Shown here piece by piece: positions 55,860-64,000 of a DNA stretch of 64,000 bases (position 1 is its first letter; each line of letters begins with the position of its first letter). The DNA is taken from positions 62,001-126,000 of the forward strand of contig NZ_AUBW01000006.1 of the NCBI RefSeq assembly GCF_000429445.1. The letters are read 5' to 3'. The translations under genes were made by a program, and so were the position numbers. The notes beneath the pieces were generated by a model. The model had not been told where the DNA came from. It did not search any database and was given only the letters and a program-made list of their open reading frames with translations. This DNA comes from Algoriphagus terrigena DSM 22685. Its GTDB lineage: Bacteria; Bacteroidota; Bacteroidia; Cytophagales; Cyclobacteriaceae.

Positions 55860-57365
55860 TTAGAAATAAGGACTCAAATTAGATTCATCCGCAGGATAAG
55901 GATAGAATTTGTTCAGGTTAGTGAATACATTTTGACGTGGGACAGCTCTCGGCGGATAGTAGTAGTCCGCTGGATTAGCTACGATTCGTTGCCCCAATGG
56001 AACGATGATTTCCTGGATACGGTCTGTCCGCTGGATATCAAACCATCTTTTGTTTTCGAAGGCAAGTTCCACTCTTCTTTCTTTGAAGATAGCCTCTCTC
56101 ATCTCAGCCTGACCAGCGGCGGTAGTCGCTGCCAAACCAGCTCGTGTACGTATCTGATTCAAGTAGCCTGCCGCTTCTCCAGTCTTGCCCTGCTCATTAA
56201 GGATCTCAGCCATGAAGAGCAATACTTCAGCATAGCGGAAGATATGGAAGTTCGTCCCGGTATTGCCATGCTGTGAGTGCTTCTTGGCGAATTTCTTGAT
56301 ATAGGGATAATTTTTGTCTATCCGCTCACTGCTGGATAAGAATACCCAAGCAATGGAGGCATCTTTTCTGGTATCTCCCGGTTCGTAGGCCGCAATGATG
56401 TCTGGAGTTGGGATATTGTTCCCCTCTCCATCCAAGCTTTGCGTATTGTTGGTGCCCGTGATAGGCTTGAGCTCAGCAGCCAACAAGGGTCTTGGCATCA
56501 TCCGGTAGATAATGTCGTTTTGGAATCCAGCGGCTCCTTCGAGATACTGCACTTCAAAGACCGATTCGGAGTTATTCTTGTTTGCGGCGTTGTCAGAGAA
56601 TGCCATATCATAACTTCCCATCAGCGAATACTCCCCGCTGCTGATCACAGGAGCCAGGATTTGCTCTGCCTCTGCCCATTGCTTACGGTTGATGTAGACA
56701 TTGGCGAGGAGTGTTCGTGCCGCTCCCTCAGTTACACGACCGAGCTGCTGAGCGGATCGCTTGGGAAGCAATGGAACCGCCTCGACCAAGTCCTTGATGA
56801 TTTGGGCATATACTTCATCTTCCGTAGACAAAGGCAAGGCTGCTTCATCCCGTCCTCCTACTGGAGTAAGGTGAAGCGGAACACTACCCCAATATCTGGC
56901 GAGCTCAAAATAGGCATACGCTCTCAGGAACAAGGCCTGGCCCCTCACGTTTGCCTTTGCTGTTGCATCGAAGTCTACCCCATCGATCAATGCCAGGATC
57001 TGATTGGTTCGGGCGATGATCAGATAGTCTTGTCTCCACTGGTTGAGGAGGTGGGTGTTTGGGTTGGTGCCATTGGACACCAGTACGGAAAAGTCCGCCA
57101 AGTCCTCCTGTGGATCCACAGCCCCGAAGTTCGGGTTACGTCCATAATAGGTATTGTCGGAGTGCATTTCACTTAGAAGCCAGCTCCTTTCAGTAGTTAT
57201 TGCCCGAAGCGGTGCGTAGGCAGCATTTACAGCCTGTTCAAAATCCGTCCGGGTTTTGAAGAAGGTATTGGAGGTCAACTCGGTCTCCGGAATTACGGTC
57301 AGAAAATCCTCACAGCTGGTCAGCAGGATACTTGCCGTAGCTATTGCTATTATATATTTTTTCAT
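55860..57365 (-). CDS. SusD/RagB-family surface lipoprotein
   Basis: 501 residues. Signal peptide with lipobox LLTSC (cysteine at 18) followed by EDFLTVIPETELTSNTFF, typical of RagB/SusD proteins. Further features are LRAYAYFELARYWGSVPLHLTPVG and the C-terminal FKERRVELAFENKRWFDIQRTDR. It is the binding partner of the SusC receptor encoded 33 bases upstream. It sits on the outer face of the outer membrane. Confidence 0.93.
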   Translation of the reverse strand: MKKYIIAIATASILLTSCEDFLTVIPETELTSNTFFKTRTDFEQAVNAAYAPLRAITTERSWLLSEMHSDNTYYGRNPNFGAVDPQEDLADFSVLVSNGTNPNTHLLNQWRQDYLIIARTNQILALIDGVDFDATAKANVRGQALFLRAYAYFELARYWGSVPLHLTPVGGRDEAALPLSTEDEVYAQIIKDLVEAVPLLPKRSAQQLGRVTEGAARTLLANVYINRKQWAEAEQILAPVISSGEYSLMGSYDMAFSDNAANKNNSESVFEVQYLEGAAGFQNDIIYRMMPRPLLAAELKPITGTNNTQSLDGEGNNIPTPDIIAAYEPGDTRKDASIAWVFLSSSERIDKNYPYIKKFAKKHSQHGNTGTNFHIFRYAEVLLFMAEILNEQGKTGEAAGYLNQIRTRAGLAATTAAGQAEMREAIFKERRVELAFENKRWFDIQRTDRIQEIIVPLGQRIVANPADYYYPPRAVPRQNVFTNLNKFYPYPADESNLSPYF

Positions 57366-57398
57366 TGTTAATGTCTTTTTGGGATGAAAAGCCTAGGA

Positions 57399-60300
57399 TC
57401 AGAAGTTGATGTTTGCTCCGAAGGTGATCGTACGTGGAACCGGATAACCTGACAGGTCAACACCTGGGCTCAGGTTGCCGCCGTCACCAGCACCGTTGTC
57501 CTGCATGCTGACTTCGGGGTTGGATCCACCCCAGTAGTTGGTGAACACCCACATATTTTGCCCGGAAGCGTAGATCCTTGCAGACTTGATGGACTTCCCA
57601 AGATTCTTGAAAGAATAGCCGATGGTGATGTTTCGCACAGTCAGATACGAGGCATCAAAGAGAAAGTGGCTGCTGTTCCAGTCGCGTTCTACACCCGTCA
57701 CGTTACCGCCACCGACGGTCGTTCCAAAGTAGCCTTCTCCCGGATCTTCAGGAGATCTGAAGCGGTCATTGGCCTTTCTCACCATATTAAACACCCCATC
57801 TAGGTTGGCAGTGCTATAGAGGTGTCTCATCCAAAGCTGGTTGCCTTCAGAACCGGAAAGGGTAACGCTTGCATCGAAATTTTTCCAGGTGAAATTGTTG
57901 ACCATGCCGTACACAAAGTCCGGGAATGGATTACCGAGAATCGCCCGGTCGTCGTTGTCACCGCCGTAAGTGATGATGCCGTCTCCATTTACGTCACGCA
58001 TCTTAATGCTGCCCACTGTTGAGCGACCAGGTACCTGCGGGGAGTTGGCAAGATCTTCGGCATCCATATAGTAGCCTTCCTTTACCAGTCCATAGAACTG
58101 TCCAAAGGGCTGACCCACCTGGGTAATATGGTAGGTTCCATACACGCGATCTATTCCCTCCGCCAGTTCGACCACCTCATTTCTGTTGAAGGAGATGTTG
58201 GCGTTGATATTCCAGCGGAAGTTGCTTGTGTTAACAGCAATTGCATTTACCGAGAATTCATGACCCCAGAACTTGATCTCACCGATGTTGTCATTGAAGT
58301 TGCCAAATCCAGCTTCTTGGGGGATCTGCACCGCATAAAGCAGGTTGGTGGTGTTTTTGGTGTAGAAGTCATAGATAAATGACACCCTATCATCCCACAG
58401 TCCCAACTCCAGACCAAGGTCAAACTGGGCAGTAGTTTCCCAACCGAGATTTGGGTTGTTCAGTGAGATCACGGCAGCTCCTGGCGCCACTGTCTCACCA
58501 AACACGGAGTTGATGGTGTTGTTTACCCGGGCATACGAGGTATAGTTACCAATGTTGTTGTTACCGGTAATACCGTAGCTGGCTCTTAGTTTGGTAAATG
58601 AGATGGTGGAATTGGACTTCAAAAATTCCTCATCTGAGAGTACCCAGCCTACCGAAGTGGACGGGAAGACACCCCAGCGGTTATCTGCTCCGAATCGGGA
58701 AGAGCCATCACCTCTCACTGCAGCAGTAAAGAGGTATTTCCCTTTGTAATTGTAAGTCAGTCTGGAGAACACTGAGGTTAAAGACCATTCCTCGACTCCG
58801 GAGTTCGTTCCTCCACGGTTTACGTTAATTGCTCCCTGGATAGTCGGGAGGCGATCATCCGCGTAGGTATCCGCTTGAATTCGTGTACGGTCTTCTCTGT
58901 ACCGCTGATTGGAAAAGCCCACCAACGCTTCAAAATTGTGATCGTTAATACTTTTGGTATAGGTTGCTATATTCTCATTCAACCAAGACAACCTTTGATA
59001 ATTTTCACGGATAGATACTGCAACCGTTGGAATGGACACGTTAATATTGGCGGTAGCAGTAGACGGGTTAAACCAGAAATAATTGCTGTTTCTGATCTCG
59101 GTGCTGAAGCTTGACTGGAGATTCAGTCCCTTGATCGGTTTCCATGCTATGAAAGCATTAGAGAGCACGTTCATCTGCTTCGTTTCATTTGTGATTTCCT
59201 CCGCTGAGCGTACCCAGTTTGGATAGTTGTAGATGTTACCTGTATTGGCCGGAAACGTGTTGAAGTAAGTCAGTTCTCCATTTGCATCGTAGATTGGCAT
59301 GATCGGCCAAGTATGCAGGGCGTTGAACAGGATCCCGGTACCGCGCGAACCGTCGGTTCTTGGAGTATTGTCTATCACGTAGTTTGGTGCGACGTTAAAG
59401 CCGATATTGACCTTGTCAGACACCTGATAGTCCGTATTCATTCTCAATGAGAATCTTCTATAGTCCGAATTAACCACTACCCCGTCCTGGGTAAATACCC
59501 CGGCTACTACAGCGGTATTGATTCGTTCCTTATTGGAAGTCAGGGTCAGGTTATAGGAAGAGATCGGAGCAGTCTGCAGCATTGCGTCATACCAGTCGTT
59601 GTTGCTGTCCCGGTATTGTGCTGGATTCTGAAAAGCTTCCGGTACAGGATTCCCGGCATCTTCATAGGATTCTTTCTTAAATGTGGCAAATTCCTCCGCA
59701 GACATCATCTCGAGTCTTCCCTCAACCGGCACCTTTTGGAAGCCAGTATATACGTTCAGCCCGACGTTGGTCTGACCTGCTTTGCCTCTTTTAGTCGTGA
59801 TCAGGATGACACCGTTTGCTGCCCGAGAACCATAGAGGGAAGTTGAAGCCGCATCTTTCAGTACAGTTAACTCTTCGATTTCATCGGGGTTGATCTGATT
59901 GATATCGCCCGTGATTGGGAATCCATCCACCACATAGAGCGGTGAACTGCCGCCTGATACTGAGAGCTGGCCTCGGATACGTACGTTCATCCCCTGACCT
60001 GGCTTACCGGTGGTCTGATTGATCTGTACACCGGCGAGTCTGCCCTGTAGCTTTTGCGCTACTGACGAAACGGGCATGTCTTGCAAATCTTTTCCGGATA
60101 CGGATTGGATCGCTCCAGTTACTTCCTTCTTGATCTGGCTACCGTATCCCACTACCACTACTTCGGATAGATCGGAAGTGGAAAGATCCAGCGTGACATT
60201 GATCGTGGTCTGCCCGCCCACCACTGCGACCTCTTTGGTAGTATAGCCGACAAAGCTTATTACCAAGACATCTCCTGCAGCAGCGTCGACGGTATAGTTC

Positions 60301-60494
60301 CCGTCAATATCTGTGACAGTTCCTTTTTGGGTGCCTTTGATCATCACCAGTGCTCCTGGTACGGGCTCACCTTCGGATGTGACTACACCCCGGACAGATT
60401 GGGTCTGCCCAAAACTCGTTGCGCTTATGCAAAACATAAGCAATAAAAATCCAACCAGCCGGACTTTTATCTTAGATAGATAGTGGTTATTCAT
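57399..60494 (-). CDS. SusC/RagA-family TonB-dependent outer membrane receptor
   Basis: 1031 residues, with a signal peptide (about 1-30). The carboxypeptidase-D-like domain (about 32-108) begins SVRGVVTSEGEPVPGALVMIKGTQKGTVTD; then DLSEVVVVGYGSQIKKEVTGAIQSVSG (TonB box and plug start), VRIRGQLSVSGGSSPLYVVDGFPI, LKDAASTSLYGSRAANGVILITTKRG and the barrel ending TITFGANINF. No STN domain. It is the first gene of the minus-strand group and is divergent from another susC; the intergenic region contains the phased CTRTCCTGCT sites. Confidence 0.94.
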   Translation of the reverse strand: MNNHYLSKIKVRLVGFLLLMFCISATSFGQTQSVRGVVTSEGEPVPGALVMIKGTQKGTVTDIDGNYTVDAAAGDVLVISFVGYTTKEVAVVGGQTTINVTLDLSTSDLSEVVVVGYGSQIKKEVTGAIQSVSGKDLQDMPVSSVAQKLQGRLAGVQINQTTGKPGQGMNVRIRGQLSVSGGSSPLYVVDGFPITGDINQINPDEIEELTVLKDAASTSLYGSRAANGVILITTKRGKAGQTNVGLNVYTGFQKVPVEGRLEMMSAEEFATFKKESYEDAGNPVPEAFQNPAQYRDSNNDWYDAMLQTAPISSYNLTLTSNKERINTAVVAGVFTQDGVVVNSDYRRFSLRMNTDYQVSDKVNIGFNVAPNYVIDNTPRTDGSRGTGILFNALHTWPIMPIYDANGELTYFNTFPANTGNIYNYPNWVRSAEEITNETKQMNVLSNAFIAWKPIKGLNLQSSFSTEIRNSNYFWFNPSTATANINVSIPTVAVSIRENYQRLSWLNENIATYTKSINDHNFEALVGFSNQRYREDRTRIQADTYADDRLPTIQGAINVNRGGTNSGVEEWSLTSVFSRLTYNYKGKYLFTAAVRGDGSSRFGADNRWGVFPSTSVGWVLSDEEFLKSNSTISFTKLRASYGITGNNNIGNYTSYARVNNTINSVFGETVAPGAAVISLNNPNLGWETTAQFDLGLELGLWDDRVSFIYDFYTKNTTNLLYAVQIPQEAGFGNFNDNIGEIKFWGHEFSVNAIAVNTSNFRWNINANISFNRNEVVELAEGIDRVYGTYHITQVGQPFGQFYGLVKEGYYMDAEDLANSPQVPGRSTVGSIKMRDVNGDGIITYGGDNDDRAILGNPFPDFVYGMVNNFTWKNFDASVTLSGSEGNQLWMRHLYSTANLDGVFNMVRKANDRFRSPEDPGEGYFGTTVGGGNVTGVERDWNSSHFLFDASYLTVRNITIGYSFKNLGKSIKSARIYASGQNMWVFTNYWGGSNPEVSMQDNGAGDGGNLSPGVDLSGYPVPRTITFGANINF

Positions 60495-61120
60495 ATAGAC
60501 GGGTTTTTGTTAATTGAATAAATTCTCCCCAATTACACCATATAAACAACTGACCCTATCCTGCCCAATCCTGTAAATAACCCTATAAATCAGGCTTTTA
60601 TTGCAGGACAGAGCAGGACAGATGTTTACTTAAAAACAATTAGAATATCTATTCAACATTGAAAAAATCCGATTATATAAAAAGCGGATTTAGCAGGATA
60701 GCAAAGGACAGATTAGCTTTTGGACAGAAACAGATCGCCGCCATTAACCAAACATCAGATTTTTTGACTTCGTGGAATGATCTCTGAGGATAATTCTCTT
60801 GACGTCACTTAAAAACGCAGAAAGCCCACTACTTCTCAGAAAGCCACTTTCGGCAGAATGGTCGTGAAAAAAATCTCCTTCGCCGCAAATCACTCTGGCA
60901 TCTCTGTCTTCCTATTTTTTCGATACAAGCCTCAATCCCCCACCGATCGACCAGTGAAGCCTTGCCAAGCGATTCAATACAAACATTAAATCCGTCACTA
61001 GAACGCTGGAAATAAGCGGACTACGAATTCCGTATGCGCTCAACTTATTCCACAGCACTCCACAGGATAGCTGCATATTTATAAAAGTTGATTTTGTGCC
61101 AGCAATAAACCAAAAAATAC
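60495..61120. other. divergent susC-susC promoter region with phased operators
   Basis: About 625 bases without a gene. Holds three head-to-tail doublets of the CTRTCCTGCT word and a further copy near 61061; AT-rich around 60630-60690. No exact TAnnTTTG box was found for either gene. Confidence 0.6.
60556..60711. promoter_or_regulatory. three 10-bp-phased CTRTCCTGCT doublets
   Basis: Doublet 1 (plus orientation): CTATCCTGCC 60556-60565 and CAATCCTGTA 60566-60575. Doublet 2 (minus): TGCAGGACAG 60602-60611 and AGCAGGACAG 60612-60621. Doublet 3 (minus): AGCAGGATAG 60692-60701 and CAAAGGACAG 60702-60711. All repeats within a doublet are exactly 10 bp apart. A CACAGGATAG at 61061-61070 is near the other susC start. 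Confidence 0.7.
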
Positions 61121-64000
61121 ATGTTAAAACACAAAAACAGCTTGGAAAGGACCTTTAGGCTCGGTCTTATTTTTGCCTTGTTTTCCCTTCATGGCCTCGC
61201 CTACGGCCAATCCACTGTGGTGAAGGGAAAAGTGACAGAGGTCGGTACCCAGCAGCCGGTGCCCGGAGCGCTAATCGTAGTCAAGGGAACGCAACGAGGT
61301 ACGGTGGCCGAAGACGACGGGACGTTCAGCTTGGATGCCAAAGCTTCCGAAACTCTGGTGGTAAGTTTCATCGGCTATTCTACTAAGGAGGTACTGATCA
61401 CTGGCACCGAAGAGGTCATCAATGTCGAGCTCACCGTGGACGAAGCCGAACTTGACGAAATAGTGGTGGTCGGCTACGGCACCCAAAAGAAGTCTGATTT
61501 GACAGGATCAGTAGGGTCGGTAAATGAGCAAAGTCTGAAAGATCGCCCTTCAGCTACCCTGTCCAATGGTTTATCTGGTAAGGTAGCAGGTGTGAATGTT
61601 TCGGTCAATTCAGGACGACCAGGAGGCCGCGCGAACATAAGAATTCGTGGCAACACTTCAGTAAGTATTGCGAATGATCCACTCTATGTAATCGACGGTG
61701 TCATCATGCACGCGACAGGCTTGGCAAACGGAAGTACTCCAATCGACTATATCAACCCAAACGACATCGCCTCTGTAGAAATCCTTAAAGATGCTTCAGC
61801 AACAGCCATCTACGGAGCAAGAGGAGCCAATGGGGTGATATTGGTCTCCACCAAACGCGGCAGCCAATCTGGTGGGACAATCGCCTACGAAGGGAACTTC
61901 AGCATCGGCGTACTTCCAAAGAAGATTCCTTTGTTGAATTCTGAGGAGTTTTTGGCGATGGAAGACCTTGCCTATCAAAATGCCCAAAAATATGATCCTA
62001 ACGGATGGAACAACGGCATCTACAAAGATCCCGCGCTAAAGCGTACTAATCCTAAGCTTTTTGACTCAAACGGCCAGCCCTTGTATGATACCGACTGGCA
62101 GGACGAATCCTTCCAGCCCGCATTCACACAAAGCCATCAACTGAATTTCACTTCCGGTAATGTGGATGATAATTTTGGCGTCTACCTGGGCTACCGTGAT
62201 GAGGATGGACTCATGGCCAATTCTTGGTTGAAAAGATATTCGACGAGATTTGTATTTGACAGCAAAATAAAAGATTGGATAAAAGTCGGCGGCGTATTAA
62301 GCTACAATGACCAAAAGGAGAGCCAAATCGACCCCTTGGGCAATGGCGGCATCATAGCGATGCGTCAGGTATTGGAAGCATTGCCTATCATACCGATTAA
62401 GTATCCGGACGGCACTTGGGCAGGAAATGCTGACTACCCTGGAATGGAAGGCGGTGACAACCCTATCCAAGTATCAGAGGAAAGAATATACCTGGTGAAC
62501 ACCCAGACTGTCTTGGGAAATGTCTATGCTAACCTGTATCTGGCAAAAGGACTTGAGCTCAGATCGAATCTTTCGGTAAACATCGTAAACCAACGGGTTG
62601 ACTACTACGGCGGCCGAGACCTGGATTACATTTCCAAAAACCAAGGTGGTGACGCCTCGGTTTTCAATGACAGACTGAATTCTTGGCAATTTGAAAATTA
62701 CCTGACCTATATAAGAGAGTTTAACGACAACCATGCAATCAACGCAATGGCCGGGATCGCTTGGCAACACGTGGACAGATTCAATTCTACTGCAAGAGCT
62801 CAGGGCTTCCAAGATGATTATTTCACCTTTAACAATCTTGGAGCTGGCGCGGTCGCCGTTCAGCCGAGCTCCGGCAGTGTGGCGTATGGATTGAACTCTT
62901 ATTTCTCACGAATCAACTACACGTTCCGCGACAAGTACCTGTTCACACTTACGGGCAGGGTAGACGGCTCTTCAAAATTCGGTGAATCAAACCAATATGC
63001 ATTTTTCCCTTCTGCAGCATTTGCATGGAGAGCCTCCGACGAGGGCTTTTTGAGCTCGAGTCGTCTCATCTCAAACTTGAAACTAAGAGCAAGTGTCGGA
63101 CAGACCGGAAACTCCGAAGTGACGGCCTATCAAGCGTTGGCAGGAATGGGAAATTATTCTGTGATCTTCAATGATCAGCGGCAGATAGGCATCGGTGTCA
63201 GCCGCCTTGCAAATCCTGACCTGAAGTGGGAAGTGACGTCTCAGATAGATTTCGGTGCTGAAATTGGGTTCCTTCAAAACCGATTGATGTTTGAAATCGA
63301 TCTCTATCGGAAGATCACTGACGACATGCTTTTGAGCGCGCCAGTGCCTTCCAGCAGTGGCTACACGGTAGTAAGTAAAAACGTGGGAAGCATGGAAAAC
63401 AAAGGGGTTGAGTTTGGTTTCAATACGGTTAACGTCGAAAAGAACAACTTCAGCTGGTCTACCACTTTCAACCTGTCCATCAACAAAAACAAGGTGAGAG
63501 AATTGACCGGAGGCTCGGATATCTTCTTGGGCCAAACCGTGGTAAGAGAAGGTGAACCGGTGGGATCATTCTTCGGGTATGTTCATGAGGGCACCTGGGG
63601 CTCCGACGAAGAATCAGTCGCAGCGTCGTTTAATAAGAAACCCGGCGACATCAAATACAAAGACGTCACCGGAGACGGAGTCATCAATACGGCAGATCGA
63701 GTGATTATAGGCAAGGGCATCCCTGATGGGTTTGGCACATTTGCCAATACATTTAGATTGAAGAGCTTTGAACTGTTGGTGGATATTCAGTTCGCTTACG
63801 GCAACGATGTGTCGTTGTCAAGCAAGCACTCTGCAGAAGACCGAACCGGAATCGCAAATAGTTTTAAGACCGTATTGAACGGCTGGACTCCGGAAAATCA
63901 AGACACTTATTACGCCCAAATCCGTCCCCTTACTGCCGGATATAACACATTCCTTGACTCAAGACGTGTCGAAGATGGCTCTTTTATACGAGGGAGAAAC
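61121..64000 (+). CDS. SusC/RagA-family TonB-dependent receptor, 5' part
   Basis: The frame opens at the ATG at 61121 and is still open after 960 codons at the right edge. A signal peptide (about 1-30, ending LAYG) is followed by a carboxypeptidase-D-like domain (VVKGKVTEVGTQQPVPGALIVVKGTQRGTV), LDEIVVVGYGTQKKSDLTGSVGSV (TonB box and plug), IRIRGNTSVSIANDPLYVIDGVIM, LKDASATAIYGARGANGVILVSTKRG and much of the barrel. It is divergent from the other susC; a susD gene is expected just beyond the window. No frameshift is seen. Confidence 0.92.
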   Translation, partial: MLKHKNSLERTFRLGLIFALFSLHGLAYGQSTVVKGKVTEVGTQQPVPGALIVVKGTQRGTVAEDDGTFSLDAKASETLVVSFIGYSTKEVLITGTEEVINVELTVDEAELDEIVVVGYGTQKKSDLTGSVGSVNEQSLKDRPSATLSNGLSGKVAGVNVSVNSGRPGGRANIRIRGNTSVSIANDPLYVIDGVIMHATGLANGSTPIDYINPNDIASVEILKDASATAIYGARGANGVILVSTKRGSQSGGTIAYEGNFSIGVLPKKIPLLNSEEFLAMEDLAYQNAQKYDPNGWNNGIYKDPALKRTNPKLFDSNGQPLYDTDWQDESFQPAFTQSHQLNFTSGNVDDNFGVYLGYRDEDGLMANSWLKRYSTRFVFDSKIKDWIKVGGVLSYNDQKESQIDPLGNGGIIAMRQVLEALPIIPIKYPDGTWAGNADYPGMEGGDNPIQVSEERIYLVNTQTVLGNVYANLYLAKGLELRSNLSVNIVNQRVDYYGGRDLDYISKNQGGDASVFNDRLNSWQFENYLTYIREFNDNHAINAMAGIAWQHVDRFNSTARAQGFQDDYFTFNNLGAGAVAVQPSSGSVAYGLNSYFSRINYTFRDKYLFTLTGRVDGSSKFGESNQYAFFPSAAFAWRASDEGFLSSSRLISNLKLRASVGQTGNSEVTAYQALAGMGNYSVIFNDQRQIGIGVSRLANPDLKWEVTSQIDFGAEIGFLQNRLMFEIDLYRKITDDMLLSAPVPSSSGYTVVSKNVGSMENKGVEFGFNTVNVEKNNFSWSTTFNLSINKNKVRELTGGSDIFLGQTVVREGEPVGSFFGYVHEGTWGSDEESVAASFNKKPGDIKYKDVTGDGVINTADRVIIGKGIPDGFGTFANTFRLKSFELLVDIQFAYGNDVSLSSKHSAEDRTGIANSFKTVLNGWTPENQDTYYAQIRPLTAGYNTFLDSRRVEDGSFIRGRN

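Overview
The window reads as chromosome of a free-living Bacteroidota bacterium, most likely Cytophagales and plausibly family Cyclobacteriaceae (inference from gene content, not a phylogeny). Pointers are three SusC/RagA receptors with two SusD/RagB partners, an UpxY-type NusG paralogue, an XRE/DUF2975 pair, many lipoproteins, start codons without a clear Shine-Dalgarno, and several TAnnTTTG promoter boxes typical of the phylum. No rRNA, tRNA, CRISPR array, transposase or prophage gene was seen.

Layout. 1-9.3 kb is mostly housekeeping and miscellaneous: the end of a dicarboxylate/amino-acid symporter, an MtfA-like peptidase, SRPBCC and DUF1801 proteins, an exported amidohydrolase, a DoxX protein, an ABC-F ATPase, a luciferase-like oxidoreductase, and the tight operon dapA-xseA-xseB. 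9.4-12.5 kb holds an exported barrel-like protein, a TIR protein anchored by one membrane segment, and an orphan UpxY-like antiterminator. 12.5-19.35 kb is a four-gene minus-strand operon, tetR - tolC-like - membrane fusion protein - RND pump, with a 13-bp inverted repeat clasping the promoter at its head and a hairpin terminator at its end. 19.75-26.8 kb carries an alkaline phosphatase, an exported methyltransferase, the XRE/DUF2975 pair with a 21-bp-phased operator array, a 1.1-kb stretch without genes, and small proteins including a SugE-like transporter. 26.9-32.4 kb is one very large histidine kinase with about ten PAS and two GAF modules. 32.6-38.3 kb has DoxX, VOC, purN, a reductase, a Tat-exported phospholipase C and a hemolysin-III protein.

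38.3-64 kb is a nutrient-acquisition region. A cytoplasmic sugar operon (DUF4432 epimerase-like, cupin isomerase-like, TIM-barrel isomerase/epimerase, Gfo/Idh oxidoreductase) is followed by a susC-susD-lipoprotein-aminotransferase-AEC transporter operon in which the aminotransferase has a Tat signal. Next is a minus-strand susC-susD-PVC-type haem lipoprotein-DUF1080 group, divergent from a third susC that runs off the window. The DUF1080, Gfo/Idh and isomerase combination fits a 3-keto-glycoside pathway: TonB-dependent uptake, periplasmic oxidation and hydrolysis, cytoplasmic isomerisation.

The most interesting signals are non-coding. A 10-mer, CTRTCCTGCT, recurs in 10-bp-phased head-to-tail pairs between the two divergent susC genes and also occurs upstream of the cytoplasmic sugar operon, which suggests one regulon. 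The spacers of that sugar operon are filled with several unrelated families of short degenerate word repeats that begin at, or even encode, the stop codons.
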